64,000 bases of DNA, from positions 560,030-624,029 of the forward strand of contig LR732703.1 in assembly GCA_902506565.1 (NCBI GenBank), read 5' to 3'. Below, piece by piece: positions 1 to 8,313 of the stretch. Source of the DNA: Burkholderiales bacterium 8X (GTDB lineage: Bacteria > Pseudomonadota > Gammaproteobacteria > Burkholderiales > Burkholderiaceae_C). The notes beneath the pieces were generated by a model that worked only from the letters and a program-made list of their open reading frames with translations, was not told where the DNA came from and did not search any database. Numbering within the stretch: the first letter of the stretch is position 1; each line of letters opens with the position of its first letter. A program made the translations under genes and the position numbers.

Positions 1-111
1 CATGAAGTTGACGAAGGCGCGCTCCGCCTGCGAGCGGATGGCTTCCGGCAGCCGATCGCCGTCCGAGATCGCGTACTCGGCAACCAGGCGGGTCGCGCTG
101 TCTTCGGCCAT
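1..111 (-). CDS. MmgE/PrpD family protein, N-terminal fragment (cut by window edge)
   Basis: The first 37 codons run off the left edge, reading MAEDSATRLVAEYAISDGDR and onward to AERAFVNFM. This resembles the start of MmgE/PrpD proteins (2-methylcitrate dehydratase fold), where a short helix precedes the conserved segment that leads into a D-T-x-G motif. The ATG overlaps the TGA of the upstream dehydrogenase gene (ATGA arrangement), so it is the last visible gene of the operon read leftwards from 5979. A complete paralogue family member lies at 6958-8313. The family call rests on little sequence plus context and is moderately secure; the substrate is unknown. Confidence 0.55.
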   Translation of the reverse strand, partial: MAEDSATRLVAEYAISDGDRLPEAIRSQAERAFVNFM

Positions 112-1022
112 CACTCGGCGGGCCTCGCGGGCCGGCCGTCCTCGCCCAGGCCCGCCCATTGCTCGAGCAGGCGGATGAACATCGTCATGTCCGCCTTGTC
201 GCCGAAGCGGTCCGCCGCCAGCGACCAGAGCTGCGCCGCATTGCTCACCGCGAGCGCCGAGACCTGCTGCGCACGGGCTTCCTCGATGTAGAGGCCGAGG
301 TCCTTCGAGCCGATCGAGATCGGGCCGCCGTAGTCGAAGCTGCGCGGCAGGATCGCGCGCGGGAACTTGTCGACCGTGGCCGAGTTGCGGCCGGTGCTGG
401 CATTGATCACGTCGATCATCACGGCCGGATCGAGCCCCGCCTTGACGCCCATCACCACCGCCTCGCAAGCCACGACCATGCCGGTGATCGAGATCGCGTT
501 GTTGGCGATCTTGCAGACTTGGGCCTGGCCCGCCTCCGGGCCCACCACGAAGAGCTGGCTCGCGACGATGCCCAGACAGGGCCGCACGCGTTCGACGAGC
601 GCGGCCGGCCCGGCCACGATGGCCGTGAGCTTGCCTTCGAGCGCACGCGGGCGACCGCCGCTGATCGGGCAGTCGAGCAGTTCGATGCGCTCGCCCGCCG
701 CCTGCGCGATGCGCCGCAGGGCGTCGCGGCCGACGGTGGACATCTCGACCAGCACGGCGCAGGCGGCGCTGCCCCGCAGCTCGCCGGCCACCTGCTCGCT
801 GATCGCCGGTGCGGGCAGGCAGCAGAACACGATCTCGGCGCGATCGCCGACCTCGCGTGCCGATGCGGCTCGGCGAGCGCCCTGCGATTCGACCCGGTCG
901 ATCGCGTCGGCATCGGTGTCGAACACCGAGATCGGCCAGCCGGCCTGCGCCAGGCGCGTGGCCATCGGGCCGCCCATGCTGCCGAGGCCGATGAAGCCGA
1001 TCGGGACGCGAGCCGTCGTCAC
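111..1022 (-). CDS. 3-hydroxyisobutyrate dehydrogenase-like NAD(P)-dependent dehydrogenase
   Basis: This 303-residue protein belongs to the beta-hydroxyacid dehydrogenase family, which oxidises a 3-hydroxy acid to a semialdehyde or reduces tartronate semialdehyde. The Rossmann nucleotide-binding motif GFIGLGSMGG is at about residues 8-17, the substrate loop DCPISGG near 120, and the catalytic-lysine motif KIANNAI near 170; its length is typical. A GTG start is chosen because the next upstream gene ends 5 nt before it and homology begins here. It is the sixth visible gene of an operon with a second, different copy of the same family at 5035-5979. Cytoplasmic; the precise substrate cannot be read from sequence. 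Confidence 0.85.
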   Translation of the reverse strand: MTTARVPIGFIGLGSMGGPMATRLAQAGWPISVFDTDADAIDRVESQGARRAASAREVGDRAEIVFCCLPAPAISEQVAGELRGSAACAVLVEMSTVGRDALRRIAQAAGERIELLDCPISGGRPRALEGKLTAIVAGPAALVERVRPCLGIVASQLFVVGPEAGQAQVCKIANNAISITGMVVACEAVVMGVKAGLDPAVMIDVINASTGRNSATVDKFPRAILPRSFDYGGPISIGSKDLGLYIEEARAQQVSALAVSNAAQLWSLAADRFGDKADMTMFIRLLEQWAGLGEDGRPARPAE

Positions 1023-1027
1023 TCGGC

Positions 1028-2011
1028 TCAATCCAGCGAGATGTTGAGCTGGCGGATCAACCGGTGCCAGCGCGGGATGTCCTTCTGCAGCATCGCCTGG
1101 AACTGCTGGGCGGTGCCGCCGACCGGCTCGTAGCCGATGTCGATCAGCTTCTGGCGGACCTCCGGATCGGCGATCGCCTTCTGCGCCGCGCTTTCCAGCC
1201 GGGCGATGACCTCCGGCGGCGTGCGGGCCGGCACGACCAGGCCGCCGAAGGCTTCGGCCAGCACTTCCTTGTAGCCCAGCTCGGCGAAGGTCGGCACGTC
1301 GGGCAGCTGAGGCAGCCGGGTGGCGTTGGCCACCGCCAGGGCGCGCACCTTGCCGCTCTTGATCATTCCGCCGCCTCCGGCGAAATCGGTCATGGTGATC
1401 GGCACCTGGCCCGCCGCGACGTCCTGCAGGCTGAGCGCGCCGCCGCGGTAGGGCACGTGGATCATGTCGAGCCCGGCCTGCGTCCGGAACAGTTCCATCG
1501 CCATCGCATGCGGGCTGCCGGTGCCGGCGGAAGCGAAGCTGTGCTTGCCGGGCTCGGCCTTGGCGATGCGAACGACGTCGGCCAGGTCCTTCGCGCTGGA
1601 TGCGGGGCCGGCCACCAGGATGGTCGGCAGGCGGCCGAGGAGCGACACCGGCGCGAAATCCCTGGCCGGGTCGTAGCTCAGCTTCTTGTAGAGCGCGGTG
1701 TTGTAGATCAGTGTGCCGTTGTCGGCCGAGAAGATCGTGTAGCCGTCCGGCGCCGAACGCGCGACCTCGGACGCGGCGATGGCGGATGCCGCGCCGGGCT
1801 TGTTCTCGATGACGACCGGCTGGCCGAGCTCGCGCGAGAGGGCGGGCATCACCATGCGCGCCAGCGCATCGGCGCCGCCGCCGGCAGCGTACGGAATGAT
1901 CCAGCGGATCGGCCGCTGCGGGTAGGCCTGCGACCAGGCCGCGGTGGAAGCGAGCAGGGCGCCGAGCAGCGCGCCTGCGACGAGGGTGGTGCGAACGAGT
2001 GTCTTCTTCAT
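1028..2011 (-). CDS. Bug/TctC-family periplasmic solute-binding receptor
   Basis: A 327-residue tripartite tricarboxylate transporter receptor (Bug family), which binds small carboxylates in the periplasm. A cleavable signal peptide (MKKTLVRTTLVAGALLGALL, ending AAWSQA) is followed by the family start YPQRPIRWIIPYAAGGGAD and the ligand-loop segments VIENKPGAAS and HVPYRGG. An AGGAGA ribosome site lies 7 nt before the ATG. It follows another Bug gene directly and precedes the dehydrogenase gene by 5 nt. No TctA or TctB membrane partner is encoded nearby, as is usual for Bug proteins in Burkholderiales, so the transporter it serves is unknown. Confidence 0.93.
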   Translation of the reverse strand: MKKTLVRTTLVAGALLGALLASTAAWSQAYPQRPIRWIIPYAAGGGADALARMVMPALSRELGQPVVIENKPGAASAIAASEVARSAPDGYTIFSADNGTLIYNTALYKKLSYDPARDFAPVSLLGRLPTILVAGPASSAKDLADVVRIAKAEPGKHSFASAGTGSPHAMAMELFRTQAGLDMIHVPYRGGALSLQDVAAGQVPITMTDFAGGGGMIKSGKVRALAVANATRLPQLPDVPTFAELGYKEVLAEAFGGLVVPARTPPEVIARLESAAQKAIADPEVRQKLIDIGYEPVGGTAQQFQAMLQKDIPRWHRLIRQLNISLD

Positions 2012-2064
2012 GATCTGTCTCCTGTGGTCGGTGTGTGGGGTGGCATGGCGTGCCGGTCGGCGGC

Positions 2065-3108
2065 TCACTCGTCGATGCGGATCTCGCTTCGGGCGAAGAA
2101 GGCGCGCCAGGCCGGCAGCTCGCTTCGCAGGTGCGCTGCGAAGCCGGTGGCGTCGAGCGCGAAGGGCTGCAGTTCCATGGTGGCATTGCGGGCCTGCAGG
2201 TCCGGGTTGCGCAGGGCGGCGGCAGCGGCCTTCGAAAGCCTGTCGACCACCGCCTCGGGCGTGCGTGCCGGCGCCAGCAGGCCGGTCCAGACGGTGTGCT
2301 CGAACGGCTGCCCGATCGATTCGGCCACCGTCGGCACCTCGGGCATCGAGGCCAGCCGCGCGGCCGAGGTGACGGCCAGCGCCCGCAGCAGGCCGTTGCG
2401 CACCAGCGGCAGTCCGGCGGTGGTGCTGTCGATCGCGAAGTCGAGGTTGCCGGCGGCGAGATCCTGCAGCTCCTGCGGGCTCGACTTGTAAGGCACGTGC
2501 ACGGCCGTATTGCCGGTGGCCTGCAGCAGGCGTGCCGAGGCCAGGTGGCCGAAACTTCCGTTGCCGATCGAGCCGTAGTTCAGCTGGCGCAGCTTGGCAC
2601 GCCCGAGCAGATCGGCGAGCGTTGCCGGCGCGTCCGGCTTGTTCGGCACCATGACCACGAACGGCGCCTTGCCGAGGGCGGCGACCGGCGCGAAGTCGCG
2701 CAGCGCGTCGTACTTGGCGTTGCGGCTCAGGAGCGGCAGCGTGACCATCGAGGTGGTGGTGCCGAAGGCGAGCGTGTAGCCGTCGGGTGCAGCCGCGGCG
2801 ACCGCGGTCGCGCCCAGCATGCCGGCCGCGCCGGGGCGGTTCTCGACGATCACCGGCGCCGCGAGCTCGCGCGACATCGCTTCGGCCAGGGCTCGCGCCT
2901 GCACGTCGCTGCCGGTACCGGGGCCGAAGCCGACCACGATCTTCACCGGCTTGCCGTCCGGGAACTCGGCCCTGGCGAGGCCGCCTGCCGCGACGCAGGC
3001 AAGCCCCAGCAACACCGCGAAGCCACGGTTTCGCAGGGCGCGCCGGCGTCCGGACTCGCGACCTTGCAGGGCCTTGCAGAGGGGATCGGTGCAGCGCAGG
3101 TTGGCCAT
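2065..3108 (-). CDS. Bug/TctC-family periplasmic solute-binding receptor
   Basis: A 347-residue Bug receptor with an unusually long N-region (about 45 residues, rich in Arg and with two Cys) before the hydrophobic signal segment GFAVLLGLACVAAGGLARAE. The mature part begins FPDGKPVKIVVGFGPGTGSD. Family landmarks VIVENRPGAAG and HVPYKSSPQE are present. The ATG has a GGAGAAC ribosome site. The true start could lie at an internal position that trims the N-region, since signal peptides this long are rare. It sits between the M29-like enzyme gene and a second Bug gene; the two receptors share an operon but are clearly diverged. Confidence 0.9.
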   Translation of the reverse strand: MANLRCTDPLCKALQGRESGRRRALRNRGFAVLLGLACVAAGGLARAEFPDGKPVKIVVGFGPGTGSDVQARALAEAMSRELAAPVIVENRPGAAGMLGATAVAAAAPDGYTLAFGTTTSMVTLPLLSRNAKYDALRDFAPVAALGKAPFVVMVPNKPDAPATLADLLGRAKLRQLNYGSIGNGSFGHLASARLLQATGNTAVHVPYKSSPQELQDLAAGNLDFAIDSTTAGLPLVRNGLLRALAVTSAARLASMPEVPTVAESIGQPFEHTVWTGLLAPARTPEAVVDRLSKAAAAALRNPDLQARNATMELQPFALDATGFAAHLRSELPAWRAFFARSEIRIDE

Positions 3109-3173
3109 GAGGTTCTCCGTCGTCGTTCGCGGTGGCTGGAACAAGCAGGTGCGGCCGGAGCCGCGAAGCCGGG

Positions 3174-4172
3174 CTAGTCGTCGAGCAGGATGCGGCCGCC
3201 CTGGGTGAGCAGCTGGCCATCCACCGAGATCTCCGGGTGCCGGATCACGCCTTCGAGGCGCAGCTTGGCGTGGCAGGTGCCGCCGAGCACCACGGTGTCG
3301 CCGACGCCGATGTGCGAGGTGCCGTACATCTTCTTGTCGGTGCGCATCGAGCCGGTCGGCACCACCTTCGGGTTGAGGCCGATCGAGACCTCGGCCGGGC
3401 AGTTGTAGCTGAGCGGATCGTCGACGCGCTTCAGGATGTCGCGCCAGATCGCAGCCTGGTAGCCGCCTTCGATCTTGCGCACGTAGCCCTTCTCGACCGT
3501 CAGGATGATCGGCTCCTTGAGCGCGCCGACCGAATGTGCGGTGAGGTCGAACACCACGATGCCCTCGCCGGTTTCCTCGACCGGGCAGACGTGCGCCTCG
3601 CCGTCCGGAAAGGCGGCGCCGCCGCCCTTGCCCGGATGCAGCGCCAGCGGGATGCCGGCGATCGAGCGGCCCGGCCGGCCCTTGATGCTCACCGTGAGGT
3701 TGGTGCCGTTCGGGCACTTGACCGTGCAGCTGTCGCCTTCGGTGAAGACCTTCGCGATCTTGAGTCCGAGCTGGTTGATGGCGCCGTAGTCGGCCCAGGC
3801 CGGACCATTGGGCGCAAGCATCGCGGGCGTGAGTTCTTCCATCAGCAGGAACTTCTTGCCGGCCTCGACCATGGCTTCGTTGAAAGGCGCATGCGCCATC
3901 GCGGTGCTGGTGAGGTAGATCACCAGGTCCACCGACGGATCGAGCGACGCCGCGATGATGGCCGCGTCCGGGTCGGCCGCATGGCGTTCGCGCGCCGGCA
4001 TGATGGTCACCATCGGGTGCATGCCGAGCGAGTTGGCGGCAATGGTCAGGCCCTGCCACAACAGCGGGTCCATCTGGGTGTCGGTCATGATCAGGACCTT
4101 GTCGCCGGGCTTGCCGTTGAGGCGCAGCGGCGTGTGCAGGACCTTGGCGATCTCGATCAGTTGTTGGGTCAT
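3174..4172 (-). CDS. M29 aminopeptidase-like / NicX-like metalloenzyme
   Basis: A 332-residue cytoplasmic protein resembling the M29 (thermophilic aminopeptidase T) fold, a group that also contains the 2,5-dihydroxypyridine dioxygenase NicX. The family-like C-terminal half shows IEGGYQAAIWRDILKRVDD, then AEVSIGLNPKV, then YGTSHIGVGDTVVLGG and a late RHPEISVDG. These are the places where M29 enzymes carry metal-binding Glu and His. The last His-x-Asp pair of the family appears here as His-Pro-Glu. In an operon with dehydrogenases and Bug receptors a role as dioxygenase or amidohydrolase is more plausible than peptide digestion, but this is inference. Confidence 0.65.
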   Translation of the reverse strand: MTQQLIEIAKVLHTPLRLNGKPGDKVLIMTDTQMDPLLWQGLTIAANSLGMHPMVTIMPARERHAADPDAAIIAASLDPSVDLVIYLTSTAMAHAPFNEAMVEAGKKFLLMEELTPAMLAPNGPAWADYGAINQLGLKIAKVFTEGDSCTVKCPNGTNLTVSIKGRPGRSIAGIPLALHPGKGGGAAFPDGEAHVCPVEETGEGIVVFDLTAHSVGALKEPIILTVEKGYVRKIEGGYQAAIWRDILKRVDDPLSYNCPAEVSIGLNPKVVPTGSMRTDKKMYGTSHIGVGDTVVLGGTCHAKLRLEGVIRHPEISVDGQLLTQGGRILLDD

Positions 4173-4180
4173 CGTTGCTC

Positions 4181-4226
4181 CGTTGAAGTCGGTTGAAGTC
4201 GGTTGAATCGGTTGGATCGGTGGAAT
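4181..4226. repeat. Imperfect 9-10 bp tandem repeat
   Basis: About five head-to-tail copies of a CGGTTGAAT/CGGTTGAAGT-like unit fill the gap between the SDR gene (stop codon in the last copy) and the M29-like gene. On the mRNA strand it reads as repeated CAACCGA(C/T)T units. Copy number could vary by slippage and would change the spacing between the two genes. Confidence 0.7.
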
Positions 4227-5038
4227 CAGGAAGCGGAAGCCTGGAAGTCGCGGCTCCGCTCGTATTCGTCGCGCGAGGTGGGGGCGCCGACATGCAGCCC
4301 GCAGTCGATCACGACATGGGTGCCGGTGCAGGCGGAAGACATCGGCGAGCAGAAGAAGAGGATCGGCGCCGCCACTTCCTCGGCCTTCACCCAGCGGCCG
4401 AGCGGCAGCGTCTTCGGCACGGCGGCCAGCTTCTCCGGGGACAGCTTGGCCTGCATCTGTGGTGTCAGCACCGGGCCGGGCAGCACGGCGTTGACCCGGA
4501 TGTTGTCGCGGCCCAGCTCGAAGGCCGCATGCCGTGTCAGCCCGAGCACGCCGGCCTTGGCCGCGGTGTAGCTCAGGCCGTTGTTCATCGACATGGTGAG
4601 CGCCGCGAGCGAGGCCACGGTGACGATCGCGCCGCCACCCCGACGACGCAGCGCCGGCGCGCCGGCCTTGATCGAGTTGAACGGCCCGGTCAGGTTGAGG
4701 TCGACGATCGCGTGCCAGTCGTCCGAGCTCATGGTGGCGAGGGTCTGGCGCGAGCCGCCGCCGGCGACGTTGACGATGAAGTCGAGTCCGCCGAACTCGC
4801 GCTCGGTGCGCTCGACCGCCTGCGTGTAGGCAGCCAGGTCGCGCACGTCCATCGCGGCACCGAAGGCGCGCAGGCCTTCGGCGTTCAGGTCCGCGGCCAG
4901 CCGGGTCACGCCGTCCTCGTCGCGGTCGAAGAGCGCCACCGCCGCACCTTGCCGGGCGAACAACCGGGCCGTTGCCGAGCCGATCCCGCCCGCGGCGCCG
5001 GTGACCAGGCAGACCTTGCCCTCGATTCCTTCTCTCAT
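4226..5038 (-). CDS. SDR-family NAD(P)-dependent oxidoreductase
   Basis: A 270-residue classical short-chain dehydrogenase. It has the cofactor motif TGAAGGIG near residue 14, VNVAGGG near 90, a catalytic Ser in VTVASLAALT near 145 and the YTAAK catalytic Tyr/Lys near 158. The C-terminal tail carries extra residues after the usual GTHVVIDCG motif. Its ATG overlaps the TGA of the upstream 3-hydroxyisobutyrate dehydrogenase-like gene (ATGA), implying coupled translation. It probably oxidises or reduces a hydroxyl/keto intermediate of the same unknown catabolic pathway. Confidence 0.88.
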   Translation of the reverse strand: MREGIEGKVCLVTGAAGGIGSATARLFARQGAAVALFDRDEDGVTRLAADLNAEGLRAFGAAMDVRDLAAYTQAVERTEREFGGLDFIVNVAGGGSRQTLATMSSDDWHAIVDLNLTGPFNSIKAGAPALRRRGGGAIVTVASLAALTMSMNNGLSYTAAKAGVLGLTRHAAFELGRDNIRVNAVLPGPVLTPQMQAKLSPEKLAAVPKTLPLGRWVKAEEVAAPILFFCSPMSSACTGTHVVIDCGLHVGAPTSRDEYERSRDFQASAS

Positions 5039-5979
5039 TCGTCTGGCTTTCCTGTGGTTGTGGAATTCGGAGCGGCGTTGGCCGCGCGGGCGCGAACCTC
5101 GGCGCCGGCATCGGCTTCCATGTAGCGGATGACTTCGCTGTAGTCGGCCTCGGGGCCGCTGTACGCCACCGCCTGCTGCCAGGCGGCCAGCGTGGCCGGG
5201 GCCAGCCGGTTGTGGACGCCGGCCGAGGTGGCCAGGTCGATGAAGAGCGACAGGTCCTTGAGCATCAGGCCCATCGGGCCGCCGTAGTCGAAGCTGCCGG
5301 TGAGGATCGAGCGCGGAAACTTGTCCATCGTGGCTGCATTGCGCCCCGAGCCCGCATTGATCGCATCGAGCAACACGTCGGCATCGAGACCGGCCTTGAC
5401 GCCGAGCACGGTGGCCTCGCAGGCGGCCATCATTCCGGCGGCAGAGATCGCGTTGTTGACCAGCTTGCAGACCTGCGCCAGGCCCGGCTCGCTGCCGACA
5501 TGGAACAGCTTGCCGGCGATGGCCTGCAGCGGCCCGATGGCCGCCTGCAGCGTCTCGGCCGCACCCGAGACCATGACCGAGAGCGTGCCGGCGCGTGCAC
5601 CGCGCGGCCCGCCGCTCACCGGCGCATCGAGCACCGATACGCCATGCGAGTCCAGGCTCGCGACGAGTTGCCGGATCGATTCGGGTCCGACGGTGGAGGT
5701 CTCGACCACCACCCGAAGAGCGCCGCCGGCCTGCATCTGCGCGCAGACCGCACGGCTGGCTTCGGGCGAGGGCAGGCACAGGAAGACGATGCTGCAGCGC
5801 CGTGCCATGTCTTCGGGTCCGGCAGCGGCCTTTGCGCCGGCCGCCACCATCCGTTCGACCGCGGCCCGGTCGAGGTCGTGTACCGCGAGCCCGCGGCCCG
5901 ACGCCAGCAGCCGCTCGGCCATGGCAGCGCCCATGTGGCCGAGCCCGATGAATCCGATCGTGTCCTGGTCGCCGTCCAT
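5035..5979 (-). CDS. 3-hydroxyisobutyrate dehydrogenase-like protein, first gene of operon
   Basis: A 314-residue beta-hydroxyacid dehydrogenase family member and the promoter-proximal gene of a seven-gene operon running to the left edge. It shows GFIGLGHMGAAMA near residue 8, the substrate loop DAPVSGGPRGA near 120 and the catalytic KLVNNAISA near 170. It is about as similar in layout to the copy at 111-1022 as to outside relatives, so the two probably act on different substrates or on two steps of one pathway. Expression is probably controlled at the TTCCG-N5-CGGAA operator just upstream by the divergent IclR protein. Confidence 0.86.
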   Translation of the reverse strand: MDGDQDTIGFIGLGHMGAAMAERLLASGRGLAVHDLDRAAVERMVAAGAKAAAGPEDMARRCSIVFLCLPSPEASRAVCAQMQAGGALRVVVETSTVGPESIRQLVASLDSHGVSVLDAPVSGGPRGARAGTLSVMVSGAAETLQAAIGPLQAIAGKLFHVGSEPGLAQVCKLVNNAISAAGMMAACEATVLGVKAGLDADVLLDAINAGSGRNAATMDKFPRSILTGSFDYGGPMGLMLKDLSLFIDLATSAGVHNRLAPATLAAWQQAVAYSGPEADYSEVIRYMEADAGAEVRARAANAAPNSTTTGKPDE

Positions 5980-6006
5980 GTCGCGCTTGTCTCTTGGTTC
6001 TTTTAG

Positions 6007-6023
6007 ATTCCGCCAAACGGAAT
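6007..6023. promoter_or_regulatory. IclR-type operator, 17-bp inverted repeat
   Basis: ATTCCG-CCAAA-CGGAAT is a perfect 6-bp inverted repeat lying between the divergent dehydrogenase operon and the IclR gene. It sits 19 nt downstream of the -10 box of the leftward promoter. The same core (TTCCG, 5 nt, CGGAA) is found at 10322-10336 in front of the second operon, and a variant at 49157-49171 in front of another IclR gene. The binding protein is inferred. Confidence 0.75.
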
Positions 6024-6042
6024 ATCATTCTGGGAGAAGAAA

Positions 6043-6072
6043 ATAGTACCTGGGCAACAATCGTCTTGTCAA
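6043..6072 (-). promoter_or_regulatory. Sigma-70-type promoter of the dehydrogenase/Bug operon
   Basis: On the minus strand a perfect -35 TTGACA (6067-6072) and a -10 TACTAT (6043-6048) are separated by 18 nt. The operator at 6007-6023 begins 19 nt past the -10 box, so it would lie just inside the transcript, a position fitting repression by roadblock or exclusion of polymerase. Confidence 0.75.
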
Positions 6073-6100
6073 CGCATGGGCAAGCAGGAGAATCGATCGA

Positions 6101-6913
6101 ATGGCTAAGGACAACGCCGCTGAAGCGGGCAGCTCCGGCATCGTGGGCCGCATCACGCGCCTCCTCCGGGTGCTCGCGGAGACCGAGGGCGAGTCGAACC
6201 TGAGCGACATCGCGGCACGCATGAAGTTGCCGCCGAGCACCACGCACCGGTTGCTCCACCTGTTGCTGGACGAAGGCTTCGTCGACCGCGGCGCCGGCAG
6301 CCGCACCTACCGAGCCGGCCTCGAATTCCATCGAGTCGGCGGCCTGCTGGCGTCGCGGGCGGACGTGCCGAACCTCGCGCACGGCTTCATGCAGGCGGTG
6401 GTCGATGCCTGCGACGAGACCTGCGTGCTGTCGCTCTACGTGCCGCGCAGCCGGAGCGCCATGGTGGTGCGCGCACTCCACGGCAGCCATCCGCTGCGCT
6501 ACGAGGCGGCGCTGTATCAACCGAGTTCGCTGGTGTGGGGTGCGACCGGGCAGGGCATCCTGGCCTTCCTGCCGGCGGAGACCATCGACGAAGTGCTGGA
6601 GGCGGAGGGTCCGTCTCCGGCCGACCCGGCCAAGACCGTGAAGCAGCAGGCCGTCCGCCGCGAACTCGACAAGATCCGCGAGCAAGGCTACGCCCATACC
6701 CACAGCCAGAAGATCAAGGGCGCGGTCGGCTTCTCGGCGCCGGTCTTCAACAGCGCCGGCGTGGTCGCGGCACTTTGCATCACGCTGCCCGAAGGCCGCT
6801 ACAAGCCGTCGATGGAAGCGCGCCTGGCGAAGGTCGTCACCACCCAGGCTGCCCTGTTCAGCGAAAGCCTGGGTTGGCGGCGACCAGGCCGGCCTGCGGC
6901 GCGAGTCGCCTGA
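6101..6913 (+). CDS. IclR-family transcriptional regulator
   Basis: A 270-residue regulator. The N-terminal winged helix-turn-helix (about residues 12-75: RITRLLRVLAETEGESNLSD, then PPSTTHRLLHLLLDEGFVDR) is followed by the IclR effector domain ending near residue 255, with the typical GAVGFSAPVFNSAGVVAALC strand. A CAGGAGAA ribosome site precedes the ATG. It is divergent from the 5979->1 operon and convergent with the tail of the 10308->6958 operon. Both operons carry the same inverted-repeat operator, so one regulator probably controls both, with a small organic acid as likely effector. Confidence 0.92.
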   Translation: MAKDNAAEAGSSGIVGRITRLLRVLAETEGESNLSDIAARMKLPPSTTHRLLHLLLDEGFVDRGAGSRTYRAGLEFHRVGGLLASRADVPNLAHGFMQAVVDACDETCVLSLYVPRSRSAMVVRALHGSHPLRYEAALYQPSSLVWGATGQGILAFLPAETIDEVLEAEGPSPADPAKTVKQQAVRRELDKIREQGYAHTHSQKIKGAVGFSAPVFNSAGVVAALCITLPEGRYKPSMEARLAKVVTTQAALFSESLGWRRPGRPAARVA

Positions 6914-6957
6914 ACCGGAGTTGCCGCCACCCGTGTCAGCGTAGGGCGGTCGTTCGA

Positions 6958-8313
6958 TCAGCGCTCGGCCAGCGCTTCATCGATCCGGCGAAGCGCGGCC
7001 TCGGCCAGGGCCTCTTCGCCCGCATCCACGCAGGCGAACAGCTTGGCCTTCACCTCGGCATCGGTCAGCGGCCGTTCGGCATGGCCGCGTGCGAAGCGGA
7101 TCGGTCCGCTATCGAAGCGCTGCCCGGAACGGGTGGTGAGGATGACCTGGTCCTCGTAGGCGAAGGAAGGCTCGATCGGACAGCGCGTGTCGACCAGATG
7201 CGTGCGAACGAGCGGCATGAGCGCGCGCACCGCAGGATCGGCGAGGCTTTGCTCGCTCACGTCCCGAAGCCCCAGCGCGCCGCGTACCAGGGCCGTGGCC
7301 ACCACGTATTCGAGGCTGAAGCGCGCTTCGACCAGCGTTCGCGGCGCGTGATGCCGGAGCACCGAGGCGACGGTCGTGCTGATGGTGGCGTCCACCTCGG
7401 CCACGTCCGCGGCTCGAAGGCCGTGCGCCGCCATGAGATCGATCACGCCGTCGACCACGCGGTGGGCCGCATAGCAGACCGGATACTTCTTGATGCCGGG
7501 CCGCTGCCGCAACAGCGTTCGTTCGAAGTCGTCCGGAAGCACGGCGTCCAGCCGCGCATTGCCGGGTCCGCCGAGCGCCGCCAGCAGGCCGGCCGGGCCG
7601 TCCAGCGAATCGGGCGACGCGTCGATGCCGAGGGCCGCCAGCTCCGCCGACTCGATGCCGGCCCGCGCCGCGCGGCCGACCTGCAGCGGCTTGGTCATCG
7701 AGCCGAAGTTCGAGATGAGGCCCGAAGCGCAACTGGCCGCGATGCCGATCGCGTTCGCCCACTGGGCGGCTGGCAGCCTTCGCGCGGCGGCCGCCGCGGC
7801 CGCGGCCGCGACCGTGCCGAAGACGGCTGTCGGATGCCAGCCGCGGCCGTGCAGGTGGACCTGCATGCGGCCCTGCAGCTCGGCCCAGACCGCGTAGCCC
7901 TTGGCATAGGCCTCGACCAGCGCGAAGCCGCGGATGCCGCCTTCGTCGTGCAGCGCCAGCAAGGTCGGCACCAGCACCACGCTCGGATGGCCGGCGAGGC
8001 CCACATCGTCGAAGTCGAGCGCATGGCCGGCGGCTGCATTGATCAAGGCCGCCATCGGCGGCGGCAGCCCGGCGGGCCCGGCTCGAACCGGTAGCGACAA
8101 GGGTTGTCCAGCTTGCTGTCCGCCGGCCCATTGCGCCACGATCGAACTGGCCGACTCGCCGCGCCCGCCGAGCATGCAGGCGACCGTGTCGATGAAGGCG
8201 GTGCGGACGATGCCGGTCAGCTGTTCGCGCTCGGCGGCATCGAAGCGCGACGACCAGTCCGGGGCCGCGCGCTCGCCCAGCAGGGCGGCGAGCTGCGCCG
8301 ACGGCGCGCTCAT
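6958..8313 (-). CDS. MmgE/PrpD family protein
   Basis: A 451-residue member of the MmgE/PrpD family (2-methylcitrate dehydratase, cis-aconitate decarboxylase and relatives), close to the family's usual length. Landmarks are the helical N-domain with AFIDTVACMLGG, the HALDFDDVGLAGHPS motif near residue 95, GWHPTAVFGTVAAAAAA near 155 and KKYPVCYAAHRVVDG near 270. The chosen ATG overlaps the stop of the preceding Bug gene (ATGA); an in-frame ATG 39 nt upstream is less likely. It is the last gene of a three-gene operon with two Bug receptors, suggesting uptake followed by dehydration or decarboxylation of a tricarboxylate-like substrate. Confidence 0.9.
   Translation of the reverse strand: MSAPSAQLAALLGERAAPDWSSRFDAAEREQLTGIVRTAFIDTVACMLGGRGESASSIVAQWAGGQQAGQPLSLPVRAGPAGLPPPMAALINAAAGHALDFDDVGLAGHPSVVLVPTLLALHDEGGIRGFALVEAYAKGYAVWAELQGRMQVHLHGRGWHPTAVFGTVAAAAAAAAARRLPAAQWANAIGIAASCASGLISNFGSMTKPLQVGRAARAGIESAELAALGIDASPDSLDGPAGLLAALGGPGNARLDAVLPDDFERTLLRQRPGIKKYPVCYAAHRVVDGVIDLMAAHGLRAADVAEVDATISTTVASVLRHHAPRTLVEARFSLEYVVATALVRGALGLRDVSEQSLADPAVRALMPLVRTHLVDTRCPIEPSFAYEDQVILTTRSGQRFDSGPIRFARGHAERPLTDAEVKAKLFACVDAGEEALAEAALRRIDEALAER

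Noticed and set aside
1028..3220. One long minus-strand frame that seems to hold two Bug-like proteins
   Set aside because: The upstream half is a shadow of the neighbouring Bug gene in another frame; the real gene starts at the ATG at 2011 with its own ribosome site and signal peptide.
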